A stretch of DNA of 64,000 nucleotides. It comes from Lewinellaceae bacterium. GTDB lineage: Bacteria; Bacteroidota; Bacteroidia; Chitinophagales; Saprospiraceae. Below, piece after piece: positions 28,887 to 38,106 of this stretch. Every line of letters starts with the position of its first letter. The stretch's first letter is position 1. The stretch covers positions 1 through 64,000 of the forward strand of contig JACJYA010000005.1 of NCBI GenBank assembly GCA_020636315.1. The letters run 5' to 3'. The notes beneath the pieces are model-generated. The model made no database searches, had not been told where the DNA came from, and worked only from the letters and a program-made list of their open reading frames with translations. The position numbers were made by a program, and so were the translations under genes.

Positions 28887-29179
28887 ACATCTCGTTTTTA
28901 TTCCACTATCGTGGATGACGTTGGTGATGAGTATAAAAAGGTGATAATCTTTCCTCCTGCCGGGCAAAGGGGCTTTTTGAATTCAGGGTGGATTTTTCCC
29001 GGATAGAATTTTGGCTTACGTTTTATCCGGTAGCAAAAACTATGTTGGGTAAACATAGCTCGAAGTGGAAGAAAAAACCGAAAATGGGTACTGGACAAAT
29101 GCTGGACAGAGCTGAAAAAACGTGTCATTGCTGCGTTTCAGATGGATGGCGCTCTTCTGCCTTCCGGCCCCGGGCCGGT

Positions 29180-32100
29180 TCAGGAAAAGTTGAGGATGTA
29201 GGGGTTGAGGTCTTCGTCCTTATCCAGTTTGAGTTTCTTTTTCAAACGGTATTTGCTTTTTTCCACGGCGCCCAGCGAAATATTCTGGATGGAAGCGATC
29301 TCCTTATTGGTCATATTGATCTTGATGAGGCAGCAAAGACGGATGTCATTAGGGGAGAGTTGCGGATGCTTATGGTGAAGCTGTTCCGAAAATTGCTGGT
29401 GGATCTGGTCAAAATTGAATTGGAACTGCTCCCAATAGTCTTCTGACTTGATTTCGGAATCGATCTTTCGGATGAGGTGGCGGATCTCCCTTTTGTGCCC
29501 GTTGTCGCCGTTTTGATGTTGGGACAAATCGGCGAGTTCTTTCTTCAGGCTGCTGAGGGAGTTGTTTTTGTGTGCTGTCTGCAGAAGGGCAGCTGATAGC
29601 TGCGCATTTTTCTCCTTTATTTCCCGCCCCAGTTTTTCATTTTTCAGTTTCAGTATTTCCTGTTCGGCCTGCATGAGTTGTTTTTGGTGCTCCCTTTTCC
29701 GTTTCTCGTCCTTGTACCGAATGTAGAAGGCGAACAGGGCTATGATCAGCAGGGCCAGTAACAGGCGGAACCACCAGGTTTTCCAGAAGGGAGGGGTGAC
29801 GATGATGTGCAGGGCCCTTTCTTCCGGGTTCCACAGGCCGCTGTTGTTGGCGGCCTTCAGCCTGAAGGTGTAATCGCCGGCATCGAGGTTGGTGTAAGTG
29901 GCCCGCCGGTGCTGGGCATCCACAATGTTCCATCCATTTTCGAAGCCTTCCAGTTTGTAGGCGTACTTATTCTTGGCGGGGTTGGTGAATTCCAGGGCGG
30001 CGAACTCGATGGTGAAGGCATTGTCCGAATAGCGAAGTTTAATAACCGGGTTTTCGTTCAGTGGCCGGGGAAGGATCGTCCTTTTGTTGTTGTACAAACC
30101 GACGGGGACAGACTGGTTGAACAGTTTGAAGTCCGTGAAGACCACTTTCGGCAGGTTGTCGTTGATGCTTACGGCTTCGGGCCGGAAGGCGTTCACGCCA
30201 TGGATGCCGCCAAAGTACATCTCTCCGGGCCGGGAGTGGAGGGAAGCGCTGCGGTTGAACTGGTTGGACTGTAGGCCGTCATTTTTGTCGAAGTTGGTGA
30301 ATACTTCGGAAACGGGGTCGAAGGCGGACAGCCCCATGTTGGTGCTGATCCAGAGAATGCCGTATTCGTCTTCTTCGATAGCGTTTACCACGTTGGAAGG
30401 CAGGCCGTCTTTTACCAGGAAGTTGCGGAACGACTGTTCATCCTGGCTCATCAGGTGGAGGCCGCCGCCTTCTGTGCCCACCCAAAGCCGGCCGTTGCTG
30501 TCCTGGTGGATACACAAAACGGAATTGACCTGAAGGCTGGTGCTGTCCTTTTCATTCCTTTGCCAGGACCGAAAGCCTTCCTCTTCCGAGATCAGCTTGT
30601 TTAACCCCCCGTATTCAGTCCCGATCCATAAGTTCCCTGAGTCATCGGCCAGAAGCGCCTGTACATTTAGCCCTGAAAGGCTCGCAGGGTCGCCGGGAAC
30701 GGGCTGAAAGTGGTAAAAGCGGTTTTTGGCGTAATCAAACTTTTCCAATCCTCCGCCCATGGTGCCAATCCACAGGGTGCCGTTTTTCTCTTCGGCTATG
30801 GCCCATATATTGTTGTTACTCAGGCTGGTGGGGTCTGCTGCGTCGTGTCTGTAATGCTCAAAGCGGTTGTTCTTCCGGTCAAAACGGTTGAGCCCATTGG
30901 CAAAGGTGCCCACCCAGAGGTTGCCCTTACTGTCTTCATATACGGAAGGGATCACATTGCTGCTGATGCTGTTGGGGTCTTTGGGGGAGTGCTGGTAGGT
31001 CGTTTGAGATTGGGTGGCCGGATTGAACCGGACCAGGCCGCCTCCGTCCTTGCCGATCCAGATGTCGCCCTGAGCATCCTCGCAGAAAGCGAGGACGGAC
31101 TGGCCGCCGGGGGCATCCGTAGCGCAGTTGGGCTGCAGATAGGTCAGAAAATTGGCTTTATTGGCCTTGTGGATATTCACCCCCCCGTTGAAACTGCCGA
31201 TCCAGATATTGTTGTCGCTATCGACAAAGATGTCGTACAGGGCGTTGGTGTTCAGGCTGTTGGCCAGCTTGGGGGAGAACCGGATGTTGCGGAAGCTCTT
31301 TCCCCTGTCCTCGGTAATAAAAAGGCCTTCGCCATCGGCAGAGATCAGGATCTGGCCGGTGCTGTCTATGGCAATGTCCTTGATCATACTGTTCTGCAGG
31401 GCCCGCAGGCAGAATGCTCCCTTTTGGGTATCGTAAACGAAAAGGCCGTCCCCTTCGGTGCCGATCCAGATCTGTTCATCGGCCCGGAGCAGGGTTTTGG
31501 TGAATGTGTATTTGAAGGCCGTTCCTCTGATTTCCGACAGCAGCTTAATGGCGCCGCTCTTCCGTTGGAAAAAGGGGATTTTGCTTCCCTCAGTACCCAT
31601 CCAGATATTGCCGTCTTTATCCTCGGCAAAAGAGAAACAGAAATAGCTTGAAATATTTCTGGGATTGCCCTCCTCCAATAGCGTATAATTGGTAAAATGC
31701 TGAAGGCTGGAATCTATGCGGAGCACCCCGTTCCCGGCCGTCCCCAGCCAGTAATCGCCATAGGAATCCTGGAAAATCGCTTGTATGGACACCTCTCTCC
31801 AGTTGGGGAAGCCTATTCCTTCCAGTGGGTTGGCCTTTAATTGCTGGGATTCCCGTTCAAAAATGCAAAGGCCTCCGACCTTCAGCCCGATCCAGATATC
31901 TCCGTTGGGGTGTCTGAAAAGCGTTTGCACGTTATTGCTGGGCAGGGAAAGGCTGTCTTCCGGCCCTGATTTGAAGATCCTGAACTCGTAGCCGTCATAT
32001 CGGTGCAGCCCGTCCCGGCTGCCGAACCACAGGAACCCATCCTTGTCTTCGACGATTGAATAGATGGTGTTATTGGAGAGGCCATCATTGATCGTAATGT

Positions 32101-32185
32101 GGTCGAAAGACATGGTTGGTTCCTGGCCATACCCTGGGTGGAACAATAAAAGCAACGCAAAGATCACTGTAGCCAGATTGTGCAT
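29180..32185 (-). CDS. Propeller sensor with LuxR-type helix-turn-helix
   Basis: Domains in order: signal peptide; two-component-regulator propeller blades from about 20 to 680 (repeated DSxGNLWIGT-type units); a Y_Y_Y domain near 700-775; one membrane helix near 800-820 (FRLLLALLIIALFAFYI); a coiled coil to about 870; and a LuxR-like helix-turn-helix at the end (NDIRLCCLIKINMTNKEIAS, ISLGAVEKSKYRLKKKL). It has neither kinase nor receiver domain, so it should link periplasmic glycan sensing to DNA binding directly. It lies just upstream of susC in the same direction and is the second sensor of the same family in this locus. Confidence 0.9.
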   Translation of the reverse strand: MHNLATVIFALLLLFHPGYGQEPTMSFDHITINDGLSNNTIYSIVEDKDGFLWFGSRDGLHRYDGYEFRIFKSGPEDSLSLPSNNVQTLFRHPNGDIWIGLKVGGLCIFERESQQLKANPLEGIGFPNWREVSIQAIFQDSYGDYWLGTAGNGVLRIDSSLQHFTNYTLLEEGNPRNISSYFCFSFAEDKDGNIWMGTEGSKIPFFQRKSGAIKLLSEIRGTAFKYTFTKTLLRADEQIWIGTEGDGLFVYDTQKGAFCLRALQNSMIKDIAIDSTGQILISADGEGLFITEDRGKSFRNIRFSPKLANSLNTNALYDIFVDSDNNIWIGSFNGGVNIHKANKANFLTYLQPNCATDAPGGQSVLAFCEDAQGDIWIGKDGGGLVRFNPATQSQTTYQHSPKDPNSISSNVIPSVYEDSKGNLWVGTFANGLNRFDRKNNRFEHYRHDAADPTSLSNNNIWAIAEEKNGTLWIGTMGGGLEKFDYAKNRFYHFQPVPGDPASLSGLNVQALLADDSGNLWIGTEYGGLNKLISEEEGFRSWQRNEKDSTSLQVNSVLCIHQDSNGRLWVGTEGGGLHLMSQDEQSFRNFLVKDGLPSNVVNAIEEDEYGILWISTNMGLSAFDPVSEVFTNFDKNDGLQSNQFNRSASLHSRPGEMYFGGIHGVNAFRPEAVSINDNLPKVVFTDFKLFNQSVPVGLYNNKRTILPRPLNENPVIKLRYSDNAFTIEFAALEFTNPAKNKYAYKLEGFENGWNIVDAQHRRATYTNLDAGDYTFRLKAANNSGLWNPEERALHIIVTPPFWKTWWFRLLLALLIIALFAFYIRYKDEKRKREHQKQLMQAEQEILKLKNEKLGREIKEKNAQLSAALLQTAHKNNSLSSLKKELADLSQHQNGDNGHKREIRHLIRKIDSEIKSEDYWEQFQFNFDQIHQQFSEQLHHKHPQLSPNDIRLCCLIKINMTNKEIASIQNISLGAVEKSKYRLKKKLKLDKDEDLNPYILNFS

Positions 32186-32315
32186 GTACGATCTGAAGGG
32201 TCAGCTGAAAAAATAAATTTCCTGAGGGTCTGATGAAGGCGTAGTATAGCTAAAGGATAAAGATAGGGAAAATGGCAGAATAGCAAAGTGCTTGCCGCTA
32301 ATCTTTATGGGGGGC

Positions 32316-32566
32316 CTACAGCAGAAAATTCCGGCCCAGGTACTCCTGAAATTTCTCCTTGTACTGTTCGCTGACCGGGATGTAAACTTCTTCGTCGAAA
32401 ACGATCCGGTTGCGGTATTCTGATTTTATGAACAGGAAGTCGTCGTTACTTTCGATCTGAGGCGCCGGGCTTTCCCGCCTGAGCACCTCCATTGCCTCAT
32501 AGGCGCTTTCACACGTGGCGGCCAGCTCCAGAAAGGGTGTTTTTTCAATGTACCCGGCGATCTGTT
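32316..32566 (-). pseudogene. Fragment of a LytTR-type response regulator
   Basis: The minus strand reads IAGYIEKTPFLELAATCESAYEA, a typical receiver-domain opening. It then jumps without the receiver core to DDFLFIKSEYRNRIVFDE, a typical start of a LytTR DNA-binding domain, and stops at 32316-32318. The phospho-acceptor region and most of the DNA-binding domain are missing. The 5' end of the fragment stops about 10 bases from the palindrome at 32576-32606. It is a dead remnant. Confidence 0.6.
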
Positions 32567-32575
32567 ATAGCATCT

Positions 32576-32606
32576 CTTAGGCGCTGATTTCCCATCAGCG
32601 CCTAAG
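32576..32606. repeat. Hairpin repeat, TTAGGCGC family, short form
   Basis: CTTAGGCGCTGAT and ATCAGCGCCTAAG are perfect 13-bp arms around TTCCC. It differs by one base pair per arm from 44066-44096 and shares its ends with the longer elements at 43930-44023 and 56346-56446. Here it sits between two gene fragments. Confidence 0.7.
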
Positions 32607-32614
32607 TTGAAGTT

Positions 32615-32768
32615 TCAATTGAACAGAATGAGGGAGTACAGTTCCTTAATAGTGGGCAGGCGCCAGTTGGAATAACCGCCCAGGCGAAAGTTCTCAGCTC
32701 CGGCAAGGGCCTCGTCGAGGGGCATTTTATCACTGGGGTAGATGTCGCCGTCGCCGGCGGGAATATCT
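32615..32768 (-). pseudogene. Fragment of a DUF1566/Lcl C-terminal-like domain gene
   Basis: The minus strand encodes about 50 residues ending ENFRLGGYSNWRLPTIKELY and a stop at 32615-32617. The NWRLPTIKELYSLI phrase is the hallmark of DUF1566 (Lcl C-terminal) domains. Upstream the frame is lost near 32768. Only this small piece remains. The stretch 32770-32918 shows no gene. Confidence 0.6.
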
Positions 32769-32918
32769 TATCAATGAGTTAAAAAGACAGGAAAATGTAT
32801 CCCGGAACTAAGGAGAGCTGTTTTCAGGGTATCGGCATTCGGAGCGGTTTCATCAACTGCAGCTGTTCATTTGTCCATATTGGCCATTGCGGAGTACGTG
32901 CATCCTGATAAATTCGTT

Positions 32919-32926
32919 TATCTTTG
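32919..32926 (+). promoter_or_regulatory. Candidate -7 element for the signal peptidase gene
   Basis: TATCTTTG matches the Bacteroidota -7 consensus TAnnTTTG and lies 25 bases before the ATG at 32951. No clear TTTG -33 element is found at the expected spacing. Confidence 0.35.
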
Positions 32927-32950
32927 CAGGCCGATCATTAAACTCAGAAT

Positions 32951-34567
32951 ATGTGGTTCCTGATATTTCTTATCGTTTCTTATGTGCTGCTGAGCATCAG
33001 CCTGTTTTTTTTGTTCCCCAAAGCTGGTGAGGCAGGCTGGAAAGGCCTGGTTCCCGGGTTGAACTTTGTGGTTTGGTGCCAGTTGATTGGCCGCAGGGGC
33101 TGGCATGCCGCCTGGCTGCTGCTGCCGATGGTGAACATCTTCATTTATGCCGGCATGGCTATCGATATGGTTCGTTCCTTCCGGAAGTACGAGTTCTGGC
33201 ACAGTGTGGTGGCGGTGCTTTTCGCTCCGTTTTTCTTTTTCTACCTGGCCTTCTCCGGTGAGGAAGAATACGATGGCCCCACCCTGATAAAAGAAAAGGA
33301 ATACAAAGAGCAGATCGCCGAAGCCGCCGCAAGCAACCAGAAGAGGAAGCTTCAGAAGCTGCAGGCCAACAACCCCTACCGGAAATCGGCGGCCCGGGAG
33401 TGGGCCGAGGCCATCATCTTCGCGGTTTTTGCCGCCGCCTTCATAAGGATGTTCCTCATCGAAGCCTACGTCATTCCCACGCCCTCTATGGAAGGCTCTT
33501 TGCTGGTGGGCGATTTCCTGTTTGTCAGTAAGGCCCACTACGGCATCCGCACACCGGAAACCGTCGTGATGGTTCCTCTGCTCCACAACCGCATTCCCAT
33601 TTTGAACACCGAATCTTACCTGAAGAAGCCCAGCCTGCCCTATTACCGCCTGCCTGCCCTGGAATCCATCGACCGCAATGACCCGGTGGTGTTCAATTTC
33701 CCGGAAGGAGACAGTGTGTATGTTTTTCCGGACCGCACCTGGAGCATCTATGATTACCGCCGGGGGGCAGTGCCGCCCGCCCAGGCCCGGATGATCAAAT
33801 CGGGCGCCAAAAAACTCATTACCCGCCCCATGGATAAGAAAGACCACTACATCAAGCGCTGCATCGGGATATCGGGAGACAGCCTTCAGGTTATCAACCG
33901 GCAGGTTTACATCAACGGAGAACCGGCAAAGAACCCCAAACACCTCCAGTATATGTATATCGTCACCTTCCCGGCCGGAGGCATCAATACCAGTAAATTC
34001 CCGGAATGGGGAATTTCCAGCGGTGACATCATCGCCCAGCAGGGCAACCAGTCGTACATCATCATCCTTTCCGATGAGCAAAAGGCCAAAGTGGAATCGA
34101 TGGACCCCAACATAACGGTGACGCCGGTCGATATGAGTAAACTCGATGGGGACAGCAACAAGTTCTTCCCCCATGACACCGAACACTTCCCCGGCTGGAC
34201 CGCCGACAACTACGGCCCGGTGTATATCCCCAAAAAAGGAGCTACAGTGAAGATCAGCCCTGAGAACCTGGCGCTTTACCGCCGGGTCATTGAAGTCTAT
34301 GAAGGCAATAAGCTGGCGGTGCGCGACGGCAGGATATTCATCAACGGCGAAGAAACCGATGAATATACTTTCAAGATGAATTATTACTGGATGATGGGGG
34401 ATAACCGCCACAATTCGGAAGATTCACGAGTATGGGGCTTTGTTCCGGAAGACCACGTCGTGGGCAAACCGGTGATCATCTGGTTCTCCACCAGTAAGGA
34501 AGGCAATAACATATTCAGCCGCATCAACTGGAAGCGCATCTTTAAGCCGGTGGGCAACCTGGAATAG
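32951..34567 (+). CDS. lepB: Signal peptidase I
   Basis: This 538-residue protein has several N-terminal hydrophobic segments, then an S26 peptidase domain. YVIPTPSMEGSLLVGDFLFV carries the catalytic Ser near 178. YIKRCIG carries the general-base Lys near 302. YWMMGDNRHNSEDSRVWGFV is the conserved C-terminal box. It cleaves signal peptides of exported proteins at the periplasmic face of the inner membrane. It is much longer than E. coli LepB because of the N-terminal membrane region and large insertions between the Ser and Lys boxes, as often seen in Bacteroidota. It is the first of a plus-strand gene run. Confidence 0.92.
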   Translation: MWFLIFLIVSYVLLSISLFFLFPKAGEAGWKGLVPGLNFVVWCQLIGRRGWHAAWLLLPMVNIFIYAGMAIDMVRSFRKYEFWHSVVAVLFAPFFFFYLAFSGEEEYDGPTLIKEKEYKEQIAEAAASNQKRKLQKLQANNPYRKSAAREWAEAIIFAVFAAAFIRMFLIEAYVIPTPSMEGSLLVGDFLFVSKAHYGIRTPETVVMVPLLHNRIPILNTESYLKKPSLPYYRLPALESIDRNDPVVFNFPEGDSVYVFPDRTWSIYDYRRGAVPPAQARMIKSGAKKLITRPMDKKDHYIKRCIGISGDSLQVINRQVYINGEPAKNPKHLQYMYIVTFPAGGINTSKFPEWGISSGDIIAQQGNQSYIIILSDEQKAKVESMDPNITVTPVDMSKLDGDSNKFFPHDTEHFPGWTADNYGPVYIPKKGATVKISPENLALYRRVIEVYEGNKLAVRDGRIFINGEETDEYTFKMNYYWMMGDNRHNSEDSRVWGFVPEDHVVGKPVIIWFSTSKEGNNIFSRINWKRIFKPVGNLE

Positions 34568-34587
34568 TGCGGAATGAAAATATTGCC

Positions 34588-34595
34588 TATATTTG
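34588..34595 (+). promoter_or_regulatory. Candidate -7 element for the amidase gene
   Basis: TATATTTG fits TAnnTTTG in the gap between the signal peptidase and amidase genes, about 117 bases before the amidase ATG. No -33 match is evident. Confidence 0.3.
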
Positions 34596-34711
34596 AGGAC
34601 TGCCTTCATCGTGGGGAGGGGCCCGGGCAATTGCATTAAAAATAATTTCCTTCATTTTGCCCTGGCGCCGGTTCATCTGATTAGGCCACTTAATAACTAT
34701 CCATTACCCAT

Positions 34712-35668
34712 ATGTTTAAAAAGATCATCGACGCCATCAGCAGCCTTTTTTCCAATCTTTTCGGCGGTGGAAAAAAGAAGTCCCGGCCGGGAAAAGATAC
34801 TACTCTTCCGGATACTGAACTCCCACAGGACGGCTCAGAGATCCGCCCCGACACCATCATTGTCGTCGCCGATGAAATGGAGACGGTGATCGTGCCGCCC
34901 GGAGAGATAGACGCCGGCTTTGACGAAGATATCTTCGAGGAAGAGGATAAAGAAGGCCCCATCGTCGTTGCTCCCGACCCTACTCCTGAACCCCAGCCTC
35001 AACCTCAGCCTCAGCCTCAGCCTGAACCTCAACCTCAACCTCAACCCAAAGGGCGCTACCTCTGGTGCCTGGACAACGGCCACGGCAAACAGACTCCGGG
35101 CAAGCGTTCTCCGCTGTTTGACGACGGGCAGAACCGCCTTTTTGAGTACGAGTTCAACCGGGACATCGTCGCCCGGATCAAAAAACAACTGGACGCCAAA
35201 GGGGTGCAGTATTTTATTACCGTCCCCGAGGTCGATATCGATGACTTTCTGGAAGGGCGCGTCAACCGCGCCAATGGCAAAGAATCGGCGCTTCCGAAGA
35301 TCTTCGTCTCTATTCATTCCAATGCTGCCCCGGCGCGCGACAGCGAATCCTGGGCTCCGGAAAGCATCAGCGGCATCGAGACCTGGTTCTTCCACGGCAG
35401 CAAATCCGGGCAGAAGATCGCAAGTATCTTTCAGAAACACCTGATCAACGAGACGGGCTGGGTGAACCGCCACCTGAAATCGCGCCCGCAGGGGCAGTTC
35501 TACGTGCTTCGGAAGACCAATATGCCTTCTGTTCTCACCGAGAACGGATTCTATAACAACAAATCCCAGGCTGCCGAGCTGATGAAGCCGGAGGTGCGGC
35601 AAAAGATCGCCGATGCTCACGTCAAGGCAATCCTGGAGATCGAAGAGGGCGGGCTGGAGTCAGCTTAG
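34712..35668 (+). CDS. N-acetylmuramoyl-L-alanine amidase (Amidase_3 type)
   Basis: This 318-residue protein has an amphipathic N-terminus, an acidic linker, and a Pro-Gln repeat near residues 93-112 encoded by a CCTCAG/CCTCAA microsatellite. A zinc amidase domain covers about 115-310. Zinc ligands and catalytic residues are recognisable in CLDNGHG (His), the EYEFNRD segment (Glu), VSIHSNA (His) and LTENGFYNN (catalytic Glu). It would cut the amide between muramic acid and L-Ala in peptidoglycan. No classical signal peptide is seen, so export is uncertain. It follows the signal peptidase gene. Confidence 0.87.
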   Translation: MFKKIIDAISSLFSNLFGGGKKKSRPGKDTTLPDTELPQDGSEIRPDTIIVVADEMETVIVPPGEIDAGFDEDIFEEEDKEGPIVVAPDPTPEPQPQPQPQPQPEPQPQPQPKGRYLWCLDNGHGKQTPGKRSPLFDDGQNRLFEYEFNRDIVARIKKQLDAKGVQYFITVPEVDIDDFLEGRVNRANGKESALPKIFVSIHSNAAPARDSESWAPESISGIETWFFHGSKSGQKIASIFQKHLINETGWVNRHLKSRPQGQFYVLRKTNMPSVLTENGFYNNKSQAAELMKPEVRQKIADAHVKAILEIEEGGLESA

Positions 35669-35719
35669 TTTTTAGTTGATTTGGTCTATGGGGGGCAATT
35701 AAGTGTGCCTGCTGCTCGC

Positions 35720-35785
35720 TAACCCGCTGGTTTTCAGAAACCCAGAAACCCAGAAACCAGAAACCAGAAACCCAGAAACAACCCC
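35720..35785 (+). repeat. AGAAACCC tandem tract upstream of the GH18 gene
   Basis: Repeats of AGAAACCC and AGAAACC follow the block AACCCGCTGGTTTTC. The same block and repeat type occur at 1964-2006. An AACCAATC-like stretch follows and reaches the GH18 start codon, resembling the repeat at 6759-6814. Confidence 0.5.
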
Positions 35786-35828
35786 TCATTGGCCGCCCGA
35801 ACCCAACCAATCAATCAACCAACACCCT

Positions 35829-37019
35829 ATGGCGAGAATTTTACCCTTTTTCCTGTTGTTGCTCTCTTTCAACCTCCCCGCGCAGGAGGATTTCCGGATC
35901 GTGGGCTATTTCCCCTATTACCGGTTCAGCCTCAGCGACCAGATCAACTTTGAACAACTCACTCACCTCAACATTGCTTTCGCCAACCCGTTGATGAACG
36001 GCGAACTGGAGGTAGGCGGGCAGGACATCGGCCCGGTCGTAAGCCTGGCCAAAAGCTATGGCCTTACGGTGCTCATTTCCATGGGGGGAGGGCTGACGGC
36101 TGAGTGGCGGGATGCCTGGCAGTTCTGGATGCAGGCTCCCAACCGTTCTGCTTATATTCACAACATCATGAGCATGGTGCGGGAATATGGGCTGGATGGC
36201 GTAGATATGGACCTGGAAGGCCAGGATGTTAATGCCTTGTACAGCCCTTTTGTCCTGGAACTGCGGGACAGCCTGGCGGCAGAGGGTAAATTGCTGACGG
36301 CCGCTTTGCCGGGCAGCAACCGCGACCCGGACATATCGGATGCCGCCCTGAGTGCATTCGACTGGGTCAACATGATGGTCTATAACTGGACCGGCCCCTG
36401 GGCGCCCAACAACCCCGGGCAGCATTCTCCCTACAGCTTCGCCGTCAGTTCGATCAACAACTGGTTCAGCCAGGGGGTGGAATCGGAACGGCTGACGCTG
36501 GGCGTTCCTTTTTACGGGTGGGATTTTTCCACCAACCCGGTTTCCTCTTTTACCTATAGAACCATAGTAGCGCAAAATCCGGACAACGCGTTCACCGACC
36601 AGGCGGGGGAGGCCTACTACAACGGCATCCCCACCATTCAGAATAAAACGACATTGGCCATGGAACTGCTGAGCGGCATCATGATCTGGGAAATTGGCCA
36701 GGACTCCTATACCGAATATTCTCTTCTGAATGCCATATACGAAACGGTTTATCCGCCGGCGGCAAGCAGCGAGCCTCTTGTGGCCGATGCCCTCTCTGCC
36801 TTTCCCAACCCTTTCAGTGAAGAACTTTCTATTCAAAATGAGACAGACGGCCCGCTCAGCCTCAGGTTGGCGGCTCTGGATGGAAGGCCCCTGCAACAAT
36901 TCAGCGTGGGCGCCCGGTCCACCCACTGGCTGAACACTTCCTCGCTGGCGCCGGGTATGTACATCCTCCAGGTAGTGGGGCGGGAAATTCCTCAGGCGTA
37001 TAAAATATTGAAGCAATAA
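35829..37019 (+). CDS. Secreted glycoside hydrolase family 18 protein with type IX sorting domain
   Basis: From ATG 35829 the protein is 396 residues with a signal peptide (FFLLLLSFNLPA). The GH18 barrel carries the catalytic signature DGVDMDLEG near 124-132, with all three Asp and the Glu present. Family landmarks LISMGGG, VNMMVYNWTGPW and IMIWEIGQD are visible. The C-terminal ~75 residues (FPNPFSEELSIQ ... LAPGMYILQV) match a type IX secretion sorting domain. It probably hydrolyses chitin or related beta-1,4-GlcNAc polymers outside the cell. A longer frame back to 35703 runs through repeat DNA and is rejected. Confidence 0.9.
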   Translation: MARILPFFLLLLSFNLPAQEDFRIVGYFPYYRFSLSDQINFEQLTHLNIAFANPLMNGELEVGGQDIGPVVSLAKSYGLTVLISMGGGLTAEWRDAWQFWMQAPNRSAYIHNIMSMVREYGLDGVDMDLEGQDVNALYSPFVLELRDSLAAEGKLLTAALPGSNRDPDISDAALSAFDWVNMMVYNWTGPWAPNNPGQHSPYSFAVSSINNWFSQGVESERLTLGVPFYGWDFSTNPVSSFTYRTIVAQNPDNAFTDQAGEAYYNGIPTIQNKTTLAMELLSGIMIWEIGQDSYTEYSLLNAIYETVYPPAASSEPLVADALSAFPNPFSEELSIQNETDGPLSLRLAALDGRPLQQFSVGARSTHWLNTSSLAPGMYILQVVGREIPQAYKILKQ

Positions 37020-37141
37020 CGGTTCTTACCAACACTTTAAGAAAACGTTAATCTTTTTATAACAGGTTATTTTTCTGATCTTTTCTATTTTAGCGGGGTT
37101 GTAGGCCAGTGTTAAACACACATCATCAAAAAGAGCTGATT

Positions 37142-37609
37142 ATGAATCGATTTTTCCTCTTAACGTTCCTTTTTCCCTTTCTTTTTGCTGTGAATGCCCG
37201 GTCCCAGCATTGCTCTTATTCCAAAACGGCAAAGGCCCAGGCCCTTCCTCAGCCTACGATGGTGGCTGAAGCGGCCGCCCAGGATGAAAACATCGAGCAG
37301 CGGGTGGACCCCGGAACGGGGCGCACTACTTACGTCCGCAGATCAGTATGCGCTGCAACCGGCAAGGTGAGTTATACTCCGGTGGAATACTGCAGCAAAT
37401 CGGGCAGGTTCGTAAATATCTCTCCGCGGGAGCAGCATTGTGTAAAATCAAGGGCTGCATGTACTGCTAAAGGCGCCGGGGCTACCAGAGTATCCCTCTC
37501 TGAAAAAACCCAATGCACCACTGCTCAGAAAGCGGCCTGTTCGAAAGCCTGCGCCGGGGCAAAAAAAAGTACCTCCGCCTCCGCTGCCAAGCTGGTGAAG
37601 AACCGGTAG
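37142..37609 (+). CDS. Small exported cysteine-rich protein, unknown function
   Basis: From ATG 37142 the product is 155 residues with a signal peptide (FFLLTFLFPFLFAVNARS). The mature part has about ten Cys residues in well-spaced pairs and a basic Ala/Lys-rich tail. The middle part (YVRRSVCAATGKVSYTPVEY) may be a small disulphide-bonded domain. I recognise no family. It stands between the GH18 gene and a convergent NUDIX gene. The predicted location is periplasmic or extracellular. Confidence 0.65.
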   Translation: MNRFFLLTFLFPFLFAVNARSQHCSYSKTAKAQALPQPTMVAEAAAQDENIEQRVDPGTGRTTYVRRSVCAATGKVSYTPVEYCSKSGRFVNISPREQHCVKSRAACTAKGAGATRVSLSEKTQCTTAQKAACSKACAGAKKSTSASAAKLVKNR

Positions 37610-37629
37610 GCAGGGTTGGAAATTCCGGA

Positions 37630-38058
37630 TCATTTTTTCACATATTCCGAATAAAAATGCCCCTTCCGGTACTCCTCCAGTACGAGCCTTACGGTTTCGG
37701 TGAGGTTGGGGGGCAGTTCGTCCAGGAAGAACCATTCGGCTTCTTTAAACTTATGGGTTTCCTTTGCTTTTAGTTTCCCCTCCCAGCGGTAGGCTTTAAA
37801 ATAGAGGACCATGCGGTGTTCATTTCCGATGACTTTATGAAGGATGTGGACCAGTTGCAGGTCTCTTTCCTTCAGGCTGATGCCGGCTTCTTCAAAACTT
37901 TCGCGGATGAGTGCCTGCCGGGCGAATTCGCGGGCATCTACGTTTCCCCCGACCAGCGTATAATTGCCGCCGTTCGGTTTGGTTTGTTTCAGCAATAAGA
38001 TCTGGCCCTTGTGATAGAGGATGAGGCGGGCCTTCAAAGATATCCTGGAGTTCGCCAT
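37630..38058 (-). CDS. NUDIX hydrolase
   Basis: This 142-residue protein carries a complete Nudix box GGNVDAREFARQALIRESFE followed by EAGI, which matches G-x5-E-x7-REUxEExGU. The N-terminal strands (RLILYHKGQILLLKQTKPNG) are those of the mutT-like fold. It would hydrolyse a nucleoside diphosphate linked to another moiety, using metal bound by the box glutamates; the exact substrate cannot be read from sequence. It is convergent with the Cys-rich protein gene, 20 bases away. Confidence 0.9.
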   Translation of the reverse strand: MANSRISLKARLILYHKGQILLLKQTKPNGGNYTLVGGNVDAREFARQALIRESFEEAGISLKERDLQLVHILHKVIGNEHRMVLYFKAYRWEGKLKAKETHKFKEAEWFFLDELPPNLTETVRLVLEEYRKGHFYSEYVKK

Positions 38059-38106
38059 AATTATTTCAGCTTTTTTTCATTACACTTGCCTGTTTACAAA
38101 AGCACA

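Noticed and set aside
32918..34411. A 497-codon minus-strand frame opposite the signal peptidase gene
   Set aside because: The plus strand encodes all conserved boxes of signal peptidase I. The reverse frame is compositional.
34986..35046. CRISPR-like short regular repeats
   Set aside because: This is a CCTCAG/CCTCAA microsatellite encoding a Pro-Gln linker in the amidase, without spacers.
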